Numbered from the stretch's first letter, positions 24,290-36,227 are shown. The stretch: 64,000 bases of DNA from Taxawa tesnikishii (nom. ined.) (GCA_030247885.1 JAPDRO010000023.1:124001-188000); one strand, 5' to 3'. Numbers and translations: made by a program. Notes: generated from the sequence alone by a model not told the origin.

Positions 24290-25217
24290 CTATAACAGCC
24301 CAGGTATAATCGCCTTCCTATTCCCGACCTTCTCCTTGCCGAATTTCTGAATATACCACTCTTTCCCCTGCAGCGCCCTGGGTAACATGGTTGTGATTTC
24401 GTTGAACAAAAAGCTCCTCGCAGGCGTACACCCCCAACCACCAATCATCCAGAAGCCGGCCCACTCGATCCACTCGCACAAATAGTGCGGATAAAGAATG
24501 TAATGAAACAGGCCGTTCTTCGGGATCATGTAGAGCTTCTGCACTCCTTCGACGGGCTTCTTCTCCTTCTCGGCCTTCTCCTTCTGCTTGCGCAACGCGG
24601 TCCGTCTGATCTCGCGCAGGTCGTCGTCGTGGAAGATATTCCCCAGCAGCGCCCAGCCCCAGATCACGAGTCCGATTTGGATCGTGTACAGCCGGCCGGC
24701 CCAGTCATACACGGTCGTCGGCCCGTACCCGGCCAGCCAGCCGGACAGGCAGAGCGAGTTTGTCAGGTTGAAGCTCACGGCCATCAGGAACACCAAGGGG
24801 TGGATGGGGCTCATGGACGGGTTGAGCACGAGCGGCGCGAGGATGGCGCGGTAGACGTAGTGCAGCGTGTACAGCCCGGCCATGGTCCAGTTCGCCCAGG
24901 GCAGAGGCCCCAGGCCGAGTTCCTTGGGTAGGGCATTCATGTTGTAGAGGAGGGTGATGAAGCCGGGGCATTCCATGAGCGCCCAGGCCCATTTCCCGGG
25001 TAGGTTGAAGCGCGAGTTGATGCTGGTTTTGCCTTGAGGGTACCAATTTGTGAGCCATTGAACGCCGGTGACCTAGAATGAGTGTTCAGTTGAGGGCTGA
25101 GGGGAGGTGAGGGGTATATGGGGGGGGGGGACGCACGATGGGGAAGAACTGCCACCAGTAGTTTATGAGTTCCCAGTTTGCGCGCGATGGCGGGAGGAGG
25201 CCTGGAATGAGCACCAT
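24290..25217 (-). CDS. 3-oxo-5-alpha-steroid 4-dehydrogenase family protein
   Basis: ER membrane enzyme of the steroid 5-alpha-reductase family, NADPH-dependent and with several hydrophobic helices. Exon 1 (25137-25217) encodes MVLIPGLLPPSRANWELIN and YWWQFFPI. After a 64-nt intron (25073-25136), exon 2 (24290-25072) reads VTGVQWLTNWYPQGKTSIN and ends RKAIIPGLL. The C-terminal hallmark is NGLFHYILYPHYLCEWIEW, followed by GWGCTPARSFLFNEI. The total of 287 aa is in the usual range for SRD5A1/DET2 proteins. The frame is intact; the intron contains a run of 11 G. Fungi lack classical steroid hormones, so the natural substrate is open: sterol, fatty-acyl or polyprenol compounds are possible. Confidence 0.88.
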
Positions 25218-25576
25218 GGTGGTGAGTGAGAGACTCTGCGAGGCTGTTGTTGCAAACAGTCGTGTACAGCAATGGGCGCTGAAGTGAATGGATGTTTGTA
25301 GATGATGCGGAGATGGTGAGCAGATCCGCGTGTCGGCATGTCGTCATCATCGAAACTTCACGATTAATTGATCTCACGTGCCATCGCGTTCTGTTTACTT
25401 GCTTGCGATCTGATCAGCCTTTGCCTAATGCAGTAAACAGGGGGCGCATGCACGTCGTATACAGCCTAACACCGGCACGAAGTTGGATATTGAAATCGCC
25501 AAAGAATTCGATACCGCAAGTCTTTCCACACAGCACCACCAAACTCTTCCGGGCACGGTTCTCGACATTGCCGGAT
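25218..25576. promoter_or_regulatory. Divergent promoter, reductase / PNKP
   Basis: About 360 bp between divergent genes. It contains the upstream in-frame ATG (25448) that would extend the PNKP N-terminus by 43 residues. Confidence 0.5.
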
Positions 25577-26962
25577 ATGCCTGGTACGCTGAAGCGCTTG
25601 GCTACAGAAGATGGAACTGTGTCTCCACCACCTACCAAGAAAAAGGTCCAAGGAACGACGACGAGTCAGTCATGACGCTTTACGGACCAGTTCGCTGACC
25701 GGCTGGCTGATCCGCAAACGCAGATAAAGCTGTAGCGAACTTCTTCAAGCCGGCATCTCAGAGAGAACCCGCAAAGACCACTTGGCGGACAATAGACGAC
25801 TCGCTCCTTGTCTGCACATGTGTCAAATCCGACCCGAAAGTAAATGAACGACCGCGCAAAGTTGCCGCTTTCGACTTTGTATGCCTGCTCCGTTGCTCTT
25901 TCATCACAAACGCAGAGGTAGAGGGCCACTAACGACGAGCAACAGGATTCTACTCTGATTTCCTCGGCTTCCGGCAACCGCTTTGCTCGCGATGCAAATG
26001 ATTGGAAGTGGTGGAACTCAATAGTTCCAGGGAGACTCCAGGAGCTAACTGCAGAGGGGTCAGTTCGAATTCAACAGACCAGCGCCACCGCAGCCGCTGA
26101 TCGTAGTCTCTAGCTATCTGGTGGTCGTGCTGAGCAACCAAGCCGGAATATCGTTGAAAAGCGCATCCAAGACCGCCAAAACGGACATGAAACGATTGAC
26201 CGACTTCAAGACGAAGGTGAACGCAGTCTTGACCCATCTCGACCTTCCCATTAGCCTCTACGCCGCGACCGCACACGACAAGTACCGTAAGCCTCGGACC
26301 GGAATGTGGGATGAGTTTCTGAAGGATCAGGGCTTGATTCATCGTGACGCTGTGGATCTGGCATCTTCGTACTTCGTTGGTGATGCTGGTGGTCGTACCG
26401 GAAGCGGTGCAGGCGGTGTGGCGAAGGACTTCTCCTGCTCTGACCGGTAAGCGGCTTCTTGTTTTCAGGTTGTATGTCGAGACTCACATACCTGCGTCAG
26501 GGATTTGGCTGCAAACGTCGGCATAAATTTTCAAACGCCTGAGGAGTTCTTCCTGGGCGAAGAAGCCCGCCCCTTTGCTAGAGCATTCGATCCGACAGCG
26601 TATCTGAGGACAGTACTACCAGCGAAAACAGAGACATGTAAGGGTCATGCACCCTCTGAAAAGAACCTAGCTGAAAGAACGACAGCCCCAATCGTTTACA
26701 CAAAGAAGAACCCGTTGGATTTGGTCATGTTCTGTGGCAGCCCAGGCGCTGGAAAGTCGACATTGTACTGGAAGCATCTCAAACCGCTGGGCTACGAACG
26801 AGTCAACCAAGACATCCTGAAGACTGTATGTCAGGTGGATCGATGAAATCCTTATCACTCTGCTGACATAGCGATAGAGGGAGCGGTGCCTGAAAGCCGC
26901 TACCGAGTTCTTGTCGGACAACAAATCAACCGTGATAGGTGTGTCAACAATAAGTCAATCAA

Positions 26963-27009
<47 letters not shown>

Positions 27010-27477
27010 GACTGCCGTGCTGACAGGCTCGTGCGCCTACAAGACAATACAAACGCAGATCTCGAAACGCGCGCACACTGGGTCGAGCTCGCGAAAAGTT
27101 CGATATTCCGATTCGGTGTGTGCTATTTACAGCATCTGCAAAGCTGTGCGAACACAATAATGCCGCAAGGGCAATGGGCGGTTCTCTAGTATGCCCTTCG
27201 TTCCGCAAAACGGCAACGCCAGTAACATGCTGACGGCAGCTCAACCACAGATGAACCCAGAAAGCCGAACAATGCTCCCCAAAGTCGCGTTCACGGGGTT
27301 CGCTTCCAGGTACAGGGAACCGACGCTCGAAGAAGGATTCCAGGACATCACGAAGATTGACTTTCAGGTAAGGGGGATTCCCGCTTGTGCCAGACCAGAC
27401 GAGATCGCTTACCGAGCCGCAAACAGTTCGAGGGAACGGACGAGCAGAGGGCCATCTGGAAGAAGTTCTGGGTCTGA
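25577..27477 (+). CDS. pnk1: Polynucleotide kinase 3'-phosphatase (PNKP/Pnk1)
   Basis: DNA end-processing repair enzyme that removes 3'-phosphates and phosphorylates 5'-OH ends. The HAD phosphatase half shows AAFDFDSTLI (nucleophile motif, cut by an intron after F), VVVLSNQAGI, RKPRTGMWDEF and SYFVGDAGGR. The kinase half has Walker A FCGSPGAGKSTLYWK, then VNQDILKT, VIDNTNADLETRAHWVELAK and MLPKVAFTGFASRYREPT. It ends RAIWKKFWV. Nine exons: 25577-25664, 25724-25878, 25946-26058, 26114-26446, 26501-26825, 26878-26938, 27044-27188, 27251-27367 and 27427-27477. One A is missing in 27094-27097 (ELAK to KFDIPIRC). Allowing for it gives 462 aa. An in-frame ATG at 25448 would give 505 aa with a presequence-like extension. 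Confidence 0.94.
26965..27007 (+). repeat. (CT)21 microsatellite in a PNKP intron
   Basis: About 21 uninterrupted CT units lie inside intron 6 (26939-27043) of the PNKP gene, upstream of the acceptor. They could act as an over-long polypyrimidine tract. The copy number is probably variable between strains. Confidence 0.95.
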
Positions 27478-30400
27478 TCGCGCCGCGGATCCCATGTGTC
27501 TTTTCCCTGCGTCAGCGCGGGAACGCGTTGCGCGGAGAAGAGAGCTATCAGGCTGTTCAATCAGGTGACATACACACACCCCGCTCGAACTGCAAAACTC
27601 TCGATCTCGAAGCTAGCAAAAGTCTGGCTGATCTCTCGAAGCCATCTTCCCTGGCCCGGTCGAGGCTTCGGGGCAGTCGAGCAAGGTGGTTTGCATAATC
27701 GACCGGGTTGGACCGCTTTCAGTTCTGTGAGTGGGCCCCTTCCGAAGAACCCAGAACGTGGGTTTTCTAAAGCAGCCACGGTCGCGTTTAGGCAGATGCA
27801 ACGAGGGTCAACGATCGTCGCATCTATTGAGCCCACCACTACCTCAAAGTTACGAGCCCATCACCTCGCTTAGCCATGTTTTCAGGGTCTTCTGATCATG
27901 TAACATCTACTAGAGTCATGTAGCTGACTCGTGCAGACTTGGCTCCAAATGTTTCGTTTGTAATGAAAGCACTCAGGAATCTATAGGGAACAAAAGTTCT
28001 TAGTTAATTCATAGTTAATGAAAGCATGCATAATTGGCATACTTATGCATACATCTTGGACGAATGAGAAGCCGCTAGCCATGTCGACTCATGACTTGAA
28101 TCATGACATATTTTTAGCGTGATAAAGTGGCCTTAGTAATACAGCTACGGTACTAAGCGAGGTGATGAGCTCGTAACTTTGAAGTAGTGGTGGGCTCAAT
28201 AGATACGACGTCAACGATGTGAACTCAACGCATGCAGTCGGGGATGGGGAACGGAACAGGTGCGAGCATGCTTGGGGAAGGCGTTTCGACGGTCTTTTTC
28301 CCCACTGTTTGCTTGGATAGGCCTGCTTGTACGCGGCTTGGTCCCTCGGACTGAGTTTTGGCTCAGCGCGTGCACGAAACAGCAGATAAGATAAGCAACA
28401 GCGTGGATGAGAATTGGATTTCTGGCAATGCGGTGTCGGTTCACGTTTATCGGAACTGCCGAGATTGGTAGAGCGGGCCAATCAGATCACGAGATATCGT
28501 ACCGAGCACGTGGCATGTCGGGCTTGTAGTAGACCAGCAGACGTTTCTGTCTGACCTTTAGTAGATCTTTGCATCAAATTGATGAGATCCTTCGTGATGG
28601 GTTTTTCCTTCTCACCTTTCCTCGGTTGCTGGAAAGGAAGAGACGCTCTGTCCGGCCTTCAAGCGGCAGTACTGTGCGACCTTCCCCTCCGGCTAGGTTG
28701 CTCAACAGAAAGAGCCAAAGACCCAATCCCCACATAGCCGATGCATGGAAGTGCACGATTCATAGACCGGCAAAACGCCGCTTCAACGCTTCCTTCGCAT
28801 GCAGCCATAGGACTGTCGCTTAGACGAACCGCGTGGGATCCGACCCTGGGGAGAACCGTCTAGCGCTTCCTCGGCCACGTTTTCCATACAAACCACAAGT
28901 GAGCGAACATACGCCATAGTTAACGGCAGGGCTGCAGAGAACTCTTGCAAGCATTTCGTTTGTCTAATCGTGGCGATTGATCGCAGCACATCTCCCCACC
29001 ACGGACCCGGAACCGCTCAACTCGAGCGTGCAGCATAATGAATGAGACCCGACCACAAACGGTACGTCGTCTATCTCCAGACGAGAAGAGCTTCAGACGG
29101 GTGTGCGCTGTTACCACCACCACTTCACGCTCTGTACGTTTTCCCGAGGCTGACGCGTTCGCGCGGTAAGCTTCTGGCGAAGGGCTTGGGACGCTAGGGC
29201 TCTGCGCCCAGGTACCCGGACCCGCTACGTCAAGGAGGTCCATGTTTGCGGAAGGGCCTTCATCACTTCCCCATTAGCTGCGCTCCGTCGAGCACCGGAT
29301 GGGTTCCAGCCCGACTCGTAGGCCCGAAAGACCGCCGCAAGAGGAGGGGCCGCGCCGCAGTTCTGTAAGTCTGTCTGCAGATCGCTGTCGAAAGGGCTGC
29401 TGCAAGCTGGGTTGGTCGTTCGCACACTTGTAGTCTCTGTTTCGAAGCATCACTTTTTCTGTAGAGAAGGGTCGGCAGTCGGTGTGGCTTTTCGCTCCTG
29501 ACCAGCCAACGTTGTCCGCTGCAAGGAGAAGCTCACACTGACCTGGCGTTGGTCGTTTGTACCTTACGCCGTTGATCTGCACTCGAACCGTCGGAACGCG
29601 GTGATTCAACGGGTGGGTGACACGGAGCAACGTTTGACAAGGGTCCTCCCGGGCGGCAGAAGGAGACAGTTCTTCCGCACCTGCAGCAGGTCCAGCGAAT
29701 GGATCCTCGCGGCGCAGATGGTTAGCTTTTGTTTGGTAGTTTGTGCATCTGTAGCGCACAGCGTGCGACGTGAGTGGCTGGAAGCATGCAAGCACAACAT
29801 GCTGTTCGGCAACAGTTGACGGTCTTCACGCATGCATGCTGTTTCTTTTACATGGCTTGTAGAGAATGGCATCAGCCGCCTTCTGTCATCGAGCAGAACC
29901 AAGCGCACGTTAGCGGGCGCCAAAGCTGCCCACCGTTTTTGCTCTTGGGGTTTCGCCGCGTGATCTGAAGAGAAGCAGCGGGCGACTAGAATCGGCGCGC
30001 CGGAGACGCAGACGGAAACAGTCACAGAGGCCGAGCGAGAGGAAGAGGCCGACTGTGGGTTTGGGCCTGGTTGACAAAAGTCGCGAAACACATGACGCTC
30101 TGTTTCGGTGCGACGGCTTGGGCCTGACACAGAACCAGACTGGCCGAGCTGCTAGAGCATATCCGAACCATAACTTGAGTCTGACAGGAAAGATGGGGCG
30201 CGACCGCTTTCGGACGCGTGGACCGGCTGCTGTGTCTGAGGCTCTGACAGACAGCAGCTGGACGTGCATATGTACTCGTAGCAGCATGCGGCAGCAGTGT
30301 AGGCGGAGGAGGAGAAAACGGCAGTCAGGTAGGCGACGGTTGGGCGACGTTGTGATCTACGTGCCAGTGCCGCCTGCTTTGTCTTGTGTGGCAGGACGGT

Positions 30401-31240
30401 AAGACGGGTCATCCGTCCATCACATATGCAAACGCTCAAGAGAACGAGTCGCGGAGCGGTCGCGAAGCACAGCGCGAAAAGACTCTCTCCAAGTGACGGG
30501 GAAGGGAAGGGAAGGGAGGGAGGGACCTTGCCTCGCGCGCGCATGTGTGATAAATTGATTTTTGCCGGGGAGTCCCTTTGAGAGGCGAGGCAAGTTCACG
30601 CTAGCGCTCATCTGGCGTTCGGACACTTGCGATGGGCCTGAGTCCCTCCACAGCCGTCTTCTTCAGTGCAGTAGCTCACTCACACCGGACCTCTCGCCCA
30701 CTCAAAAATCCACGACCTCTCCGCCCCGGGCTCCCACTCCTCGTTTCCTAGGGCCCAGTAGGTCATATCAGTCCCTTCCTCTCGTACCTGCGCATCTCCC
30801 CAAACACGCTCCCTCCTCCTCCCTCACGGTCCTTCACCTCTCTGTGCCATTCCACCCCGCCATCCACACCTGCCACCGACTCTCTCCTGCATCCGAGGCA
30901 GGCGCATCACTTCGCATACTCGTATTGCGTCGCATTGAGACAGCCAACGCCCGAGACACCTCTTCCCGTCCAATTGGCAGAGCTCGAACAACCCTCCAGC
31001 GGCGCCAGCGCATCCTCCCGAAAACCACACATCGGCGCCCGAAGCATCATCGTTGCACCTCTACCCACACGAAACAGCTCTCGGCTCAGCCACACGTCTA
31101 CGACCGACTTTTCTCGCATACGCTCGCGCATCGCCCGCACACACACTCTCCTCTAGACTCTACGCAGTTCGGCACATGAATGCTCTCTTATAGCACGGAC
31201 ACCGGGTCCCTTTAGCACATATACACCGCCTGCATCCAGC
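27478..31240. other. Gene-poor 3.8-kb region
   Basis: No frame here shows a recognisable family, good splice structure or conserved motif. The longest frames (28920-29243, 29274-29795 and 29606-30130, all minus strand) are rich in Arg/Ser/Cys, as expected for random GC-rich DNA. A foldback element lies at 27816-28211. The part from about 30600 to 31240 is pyrimidine-rich and probably the promoter and leader of the downstream gene. A long non-coding RNA cannot be excluded. Confidence 0.6.
27816..28211. repeat. MITE-like foldback with 53-bp inverted repeats
   Basis: The arm at 27821-27873 is repeated in inverted orientation at 28153-28205 with only three differences over 53 bp. When the right arm is read in reverse complement, all three are C in the left arm and T in the right. 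A few more matching bases extend the arms outward. The roughly 280-bp centre is AT-rich and has no open frame. Size and structure resemble a non-autonomous DNA transposon (MITE), but I could not identify a target-site duplication or a superfamily. Confidence 0.55.
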
Positions 31241-32850
31241 ATGCGACCAAACAGTCTCCCCAAACTGCTCGTCAAGAACACATCCCCCAAAATGGCCGGG
31301 TCCTCCGACGCGAGAAACTCGCCGTACTGCGCGTCCAACCACTCGCGCGAGTCTTCTGGCGCTTCAGACAACTACTCTCCGCTGACACCGACTTCTTCGT
31401 TGCGCGACCACTCGCGCTTTCCTAGCTCGAGCTCCTCCCTGGCCACAACCCCGCCCATGTACGAACATCCAGATTCACCCACTAGCGCTGCCAAGCCCGC
31501 ACTCGACGATCTCGTCGAAGACCCTACAGAGAGAGAGGACGAGTTCGAGTTGTGCGACGTGCCGCACGATTCTCCCTGTCGATGTAGGTCATTTAGCTTT
31601 GCACTAAGAAAGTAACAGGCGTCTAACGGGCAGCAGGCAAGGTAGACTCGTGCTATTCAAATGCAACCCTGACCGGGGAAGTCTTTGCAAGATCCAGCTT
31701 CGACTACGATCTTGCGGATGGTTTCTGCAGCGATGGCGAAGTGGCATTTCAGGATGCAAAACGGAGAAGGGGTTCGGGCGATTCACCCGTCCAAAGGGTC
31801 GCCTCGCGCTTCGGCCACCGCCTACCATCGTTGACGAAACGGTTCAAAGAGAAGATGCCAACAACGGCTGTCAACCGCCAAGGCGTGCGGAGCGCTCCAC
31901 CATCGCGTACACCATCACGCACAGCATCCTTCCGTATGCCTTCTCTGACCAAGTCTCTCATGACCCAGCTTGAGACTTACAACATCATGACGCCGCCTCA
32001 GACACCCGTCTGCGCTGTCCCGGATGAGGAGCTTGCTCTGCGGCCGACAGCTCCATTGGAAATCGCCGCGCCAGTAATCGAGGAGCCGATTGATCGTCAG
32101 GCTCTGGCCTCGACTCCTCTGCTACCACCGTCTATGATGGAGCGTCGGGATAGCGACTCGGATTCTGTCAAGTCGCCTCTGCAATCGCCTACTGTCGCTG
32201 GAGCCAGGAATACTTTCTCATTCGTAGCTTCTCCTGAAACCACGCCAAACCTACATCCGGTCACGCTTACGCCACCCCTTTCAAGCAAGCCATCGACAGC
32301 GTCTTTCGGAATGGCCAAATCCGGTGCATCGGTCTCTTCGTTGGACATACCCCCAATTGCTATCTACGATTCCGACGACAAGTGGGCTGACGTACTTGGA
32401 CACGCCAACTTCACCGTCTATCCAGAGCCGTACATGCCGGAAGTGTTCGACAAGAGCACCTGCAAGCAGTTACTGGCTGATTGGGAATCCGCGCGCAGGC
32501 AGTACATGGCGCAGGCCGTCCGGACTCGGGAGCACTACGGCCCTACCTCTCAGGTCTTCAAGTTGACTGAACAGAAGTGGACAGAGATTGACGCTCAGTG
32601 GAGAAAGTTCCACGATGGCGCTGTTCAACGAGCCACTGCGAAGGGAGAAGCTCCTATCCGTCAGACTCTTGCTGAGCCTGCACCGCTCACCAAAATCCCA
32701 TCTTTCGATGGTCCGGGCAACAGCGGCAAGTTCCCACGATTGGACGAGTCCGATATCGTCGGACCGATGGTCCAATACGCGAAGGTGCAACAACGCCCCT
32801 CCAAGCGCTCAACCTTCATCAAGTTCTTCGGCGATCTTCGACTCCGGTAG
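31241..32850 (+). CDS. Conserved serine/proline-rich protein of unknown function
   Basis: I do not recognise a named domain. Exon 1 (31241-31583) begins MRPNSLPKLLVKNTSPKMAG and is Ser/Pro-rich. A 53-nt intron (31584-31636) splits a cysteine codon. Exon 2 continues KVDSCYSNATLTGEVFARSS, with basic patches (DAKRRRGS, HRLPSLTKRFKEK) and a better-ordered C-terminal third: WADVLGHANFTVYPEPYMPE, DWESARRQYMAQAVRTREHY, LTEQKWTEIDAQWRKFHD. It ends STFIKFFGDLRLR. The helical C-terminal part looks conserved, and the rest looks disordered. It is intact at 517 aa. It resembles a family of ascomycete proteins known only as serine/proline-rich; a cytoplasmic or cortical location is a guess. Confidence 0.82.
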
Positions 32851-34234
32851 CGCTACCGATCAACTGCTTAGACTGCCGCTTGGAGCAAAGTTTGAAGCGT
32901 TGCCTGGGTGGCTCCGCTGTCACATATGTCTATATTGTAACATACCACGCGCATCTTTTTTTCAGCAATGATGCTACGGATCTACGACTCTTACGAAGTG
33001 CATCTTCTTCCAGCGACGACGCTATGCCATTCCTTCCGCACTTCACGACGAATTTCCTTTGTTCACTACGGACGAACCCGGAAGAAAAAGTTCAGCGAGG
33101 CGCTTTGTGGGAGCATGGTGAGCAAAAACGCAGTTGTAGAGGGGACGACGGAACTGAAGCGCAGGTGTTCGGACGGGCGTATTGGTGTGGTTGTCAAGAG
33201 AACCTCGTTCTTCTCGTATTGCATATGGCTCTTCAGCCCTTTTCGTTTTTCTTTTTCCTTCGTCGAGATTTCATCATAGCATTGACGGCTACACCCTCCC
33301 TGGACTCCAGGAGAGCTGGGATAAGCGCAGTCTTCGGCTGGCAGGAGGATAGCCTTATGCACGCACCAAAAGAAGCCCGGGTTTTCCAACTGTACGATAT
33401 AGGAGGACGGGCGTGCAATGGGCAGGACTTGCAGCCGGTAGCTACATATTGATGCGTTCGAAAGAGCATTATGTGTATTAGCACGACGTAGAATCAAGGG
33501 AACCACCATGTACTACTTTGTTCTATCGAAAGAGCGATCGCCGGCGGGCATATCACTACTTCACTCACGCCTCGTTTAGGCTTGATTCGCCTAGTTTCAC
33601 TTTGACTGTTCGCTTTCTACCATCGGTAGAACACGGTAGCACTGCGCCTTCACACACCTAAAGATGGTGAATCAGTCAGTCTCTCTCTTTCTCTATCGCC
33701 GCGTCATTTGCCGTTCTGTGGAAAAGAGGCACAGCGTCTCGACATCACGCGACTCTATTTTCGGTTCACCGACACACTTCCACCTCTCACCCAGCAGCCG
33801 GGTTGTTGACTCGGTTCGTTTTCTCTGTGCCTTCCGGTGATCTGGGTGAAGTCAATTCCGGCATGTTGATCCGGCTCGCCTGACACGCGGAGAATCGAAT
33901 CCCCCATGGTCACTTCGGCTCGAGTCCCGGCATCATAAACCAACGCTTGCTAACAAACCCCCCACTTGCTGCTCCCCAGGACGATGCCGAACCCAATGCC
34001 ATCCCCATACACGGTTTGCGTGTCGGCAAGAGCGTTGCAAACACTGTAGGCTGCATATATTGAGCTCTGCTGAGCGTCTATGCCATTGTAGGATACTGCA
34101 CATATTCCCTGCTGCTGCTGTGTGTGTGTGCGTTGAGCGGCTTGAGCGACTTTTGTTCTTCTACTTCTTTTGGTTTCTTGGGACCCGTAACCACCAGCTA
34201 TCAGGAAAGCAAACAGCCAGGAGCATCAACGCCA
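32851..34234. other. Intergenic region
   Basis: About 1.4 kb between two same-strand genes. Frames at 32880-33452 and 33066-33509 lie on opposite strands and have no recognisable content. The region likely contains the 3' flank of the upstream gene and the promoter of the monooxygenase. Confidence 0.55.
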
Positions 34235-35591
34235 ATGGCACGACCACAGATGCATGTCGGTATCGTGGGATGCGGGTTAGGTGGTCTGGCAGCTGCCATT
34301 GGCATTTCGAAAGCCGGGCATAAGGTCACATTGCTTGAACAAGCTCCCTTCCTGGGGAAGTGAGTAGCTCTTGCAAGCAGCATACAGCACGCGTGCTCAC
34401 GCATTCTAGGTCGGTGCCGGCATTCAAATCCCTCCTAATTCATCGCGTATCCTCAAGCGATGGGGCGTCCTACCCCAAATCGAGGCCGTCTCGGTGCGGC
34501 CTAAAGACTTTGTCCTACGATCCTACAGAGATGGAAAGATACTGTCCAAGCAGAATATGGTTCCTTTCGCGGAGGAGAAGTACGGCGTGCCGTACCTGCA
34601 CATCCATCGCGCAGACTACCATCGAATCCTGGTGGAAGAGGCACAGAAGTCCGGAGTGGTTATGCAGCTCAACTCAGAGGTGACGGCAATAGACTTCAAC
34701 AAGCCTTCGGTGCAGATCAAGGACAAGCCAGATTTTCACGCGGACATCATAATCGGGGCGGATGGGTTGAAGTCGGTATGCAGAGAGAAATTGCTCGGGA
34801 AGGCCGATCCTCCACACCTCACGGGCGACCTGGCATACCGTATCACTGTACGAAAAGAGGATATGCTTCAGGTCCCAGAGCTTAGAGAGCTGGCGGAAAC
34901 ACCGCAGATCACGTACTGGCTCGGCCCTGATTCGCACGTGGTATGCTACCTACTCCAGCGAGGCGGCCTCTACAACATTGTGCTCGCCTGTCCCGACAAT
35001 TTGCCAGAGCTCGTCAACACGGCCAAAGCCGACTTGGACGAAATGAGGGATTTCTTCAAGGACTGGGACCCGACACTGAGGGCGCTGCTCGGCCTTGTCA
35101 AAGAGACGAGCAAATGGAGGCTGCAGAACAGCGAGGAGATGAAGACATGGAGCCACGCGTCGGGCAAGTTTGCACTTCTCGGAGACGCCTGCCACGCCAC
35201 GCTTCCGTACCTCGCCCAGGGCGCTGCCATGGCAGTCGAAGACGGTGCAGTCCTCGGGGCTTTGATGGAGAAGCTCGAGTCCAAGGCACAGATCAGGGAC
35301 GTGCTGGTCATCTACGAGAAGCTGCGCAAGGAACGAAGCACACGGGTAGTAAAAGGCTCGACACAGAACAGGAACATGTGGCACCTCCACGACGGCGACA
35401 GGCAACGGGAGCGTGACCGACAGCTCACGCAAATGGAGCCCTTTGAGGGCTTCGCGAACCCTTGGGCGGACCCGGTGTTCCAGCCGTGGCTGTTCGCTTA
35501 CGACGCCCACGTCGAAGTTGAGGAGGCGTGGAGGACGTACAAGGCGGGCAAGTTTCCCTTGACCTTTGGCTACTTCAAGGCGAATCTGTGA
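34235..35591 (+). CDS. FAD-dependent monooxygenase (salicylate hydroxylase-like)
   Basis: Class A flavoprotein hydroxylase that uses FAD and NAD(P)H on aromatic or similar substrates. The dinucleotide-binding start is HVGIVGCGLGGLAAAIG; the second FAD motifs are IIGADGLKSVCREKLL and ALLGDACHATLPYLAQGAAM. Exon 1 is 34235-34359 and exon 2 34410-35591. The conserved block LGE-VGAGIQIPPNSSRIL spans the intron, but one G is missing from GGGG 34354-34357, which puts the exons out of phase. Allowing for it gives about 435 aa. The C-terminus PLTFGYFKANL has no extension or membrane segment. A salicylate 1-hydroxylase-like reaction is likely from family resemblance. It is not in a visible metabolite cluster. 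Confidence 0.9.
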
Positions 35592-36227
35592 GACGTGGGG
35601 CTGTATGGTTCTCGTGAAGCGGTCCGTTACGTCGACCAGCTGTCGAAACAATTGATTTGGGCATGGCGCGTTTGAGGTGTTGTAACAAGGCGTTTGGGGA
35701 TTATTGGAACGGTCAGGGCGTTGTGACCGCAAGCGGAAGCCTCTTGCGGAAGCCAAGCCTGCTACTGACACCCTTTTGCTTGTTAGCATTAAAGGCTTGG
35801 CCATGTAGCTCACCTACATATACACCTATTTTCCAATCAAAGATCGACTTGTATTGTGCGCATATTGAGAAGTCACGGGATCAGCTATTCTTGTCATTCG
35901 CCTTGCTCTCGTTCTAGTTAGGCGCAGCGATCAAACTGTTGCCGGGTCCGCTGATCTCGCTTGCCTCTTGTCTATCTCCATCAGCGACACCACCTCCGTC
36001 ATTGATTAATACTTGACACTATAGCTAGCTGCTTATGCAACCGGCCTCCCACTTTCTATGATCTTCGACACCACACCCCACCGCCGCCGCCTCTCCTCCT
36101 CTCCGCACTGCCACTTGCATATCAACTTGCCCTTAAGGAGGAGAGAGTGAGAGGCTCGTGCGTGGCCTTCCTGTATACTAACACTTCATCCAAGGCGTAA
36201 CACTTCGGCCAAGACAGTCGCGTAACC
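35592..36227. other. Intergenic region, promoter of the TCP11-family gene
   Basis: About 640 bp between two same-strand genes. It becomes pyrimidine-rich (CCACCGCC- and CTCC-type stretches at 36060-36120) just before the start codon, as fungal leaders often do. No gene is seen. Confidence 0.5.

Noticed and set aside
5506-25217. A sterol gene cluster (ERG28 and the 5-alpha-reductase-like gene)
   Set aside because: They are 18 kb apart with unrelated genes between them; co-occurrence in one window is no evidence of a cluster.
29274-30130. Overlapping minus-strand frames in the gene-poor region
   Set aside because: They lack splice signals, hydrophobic or domain patterns and family resemblance, and other frames of similar length occur on the opposite strand.
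27478-31240. A retroelement or large DNA transposon relic in the gene-poor region
   Set aside because: No reverse transcriptase, integrase, transposase or capsid-type motif and no long terminal repeats were seen; only the small foldback element is supported.
34950-35813. A 287-codon open frame antisense to the FAD monooxygenase
   Set aside because: It mirrors the codon structure of the well-supported monooxygenase and shows no motif of its own.
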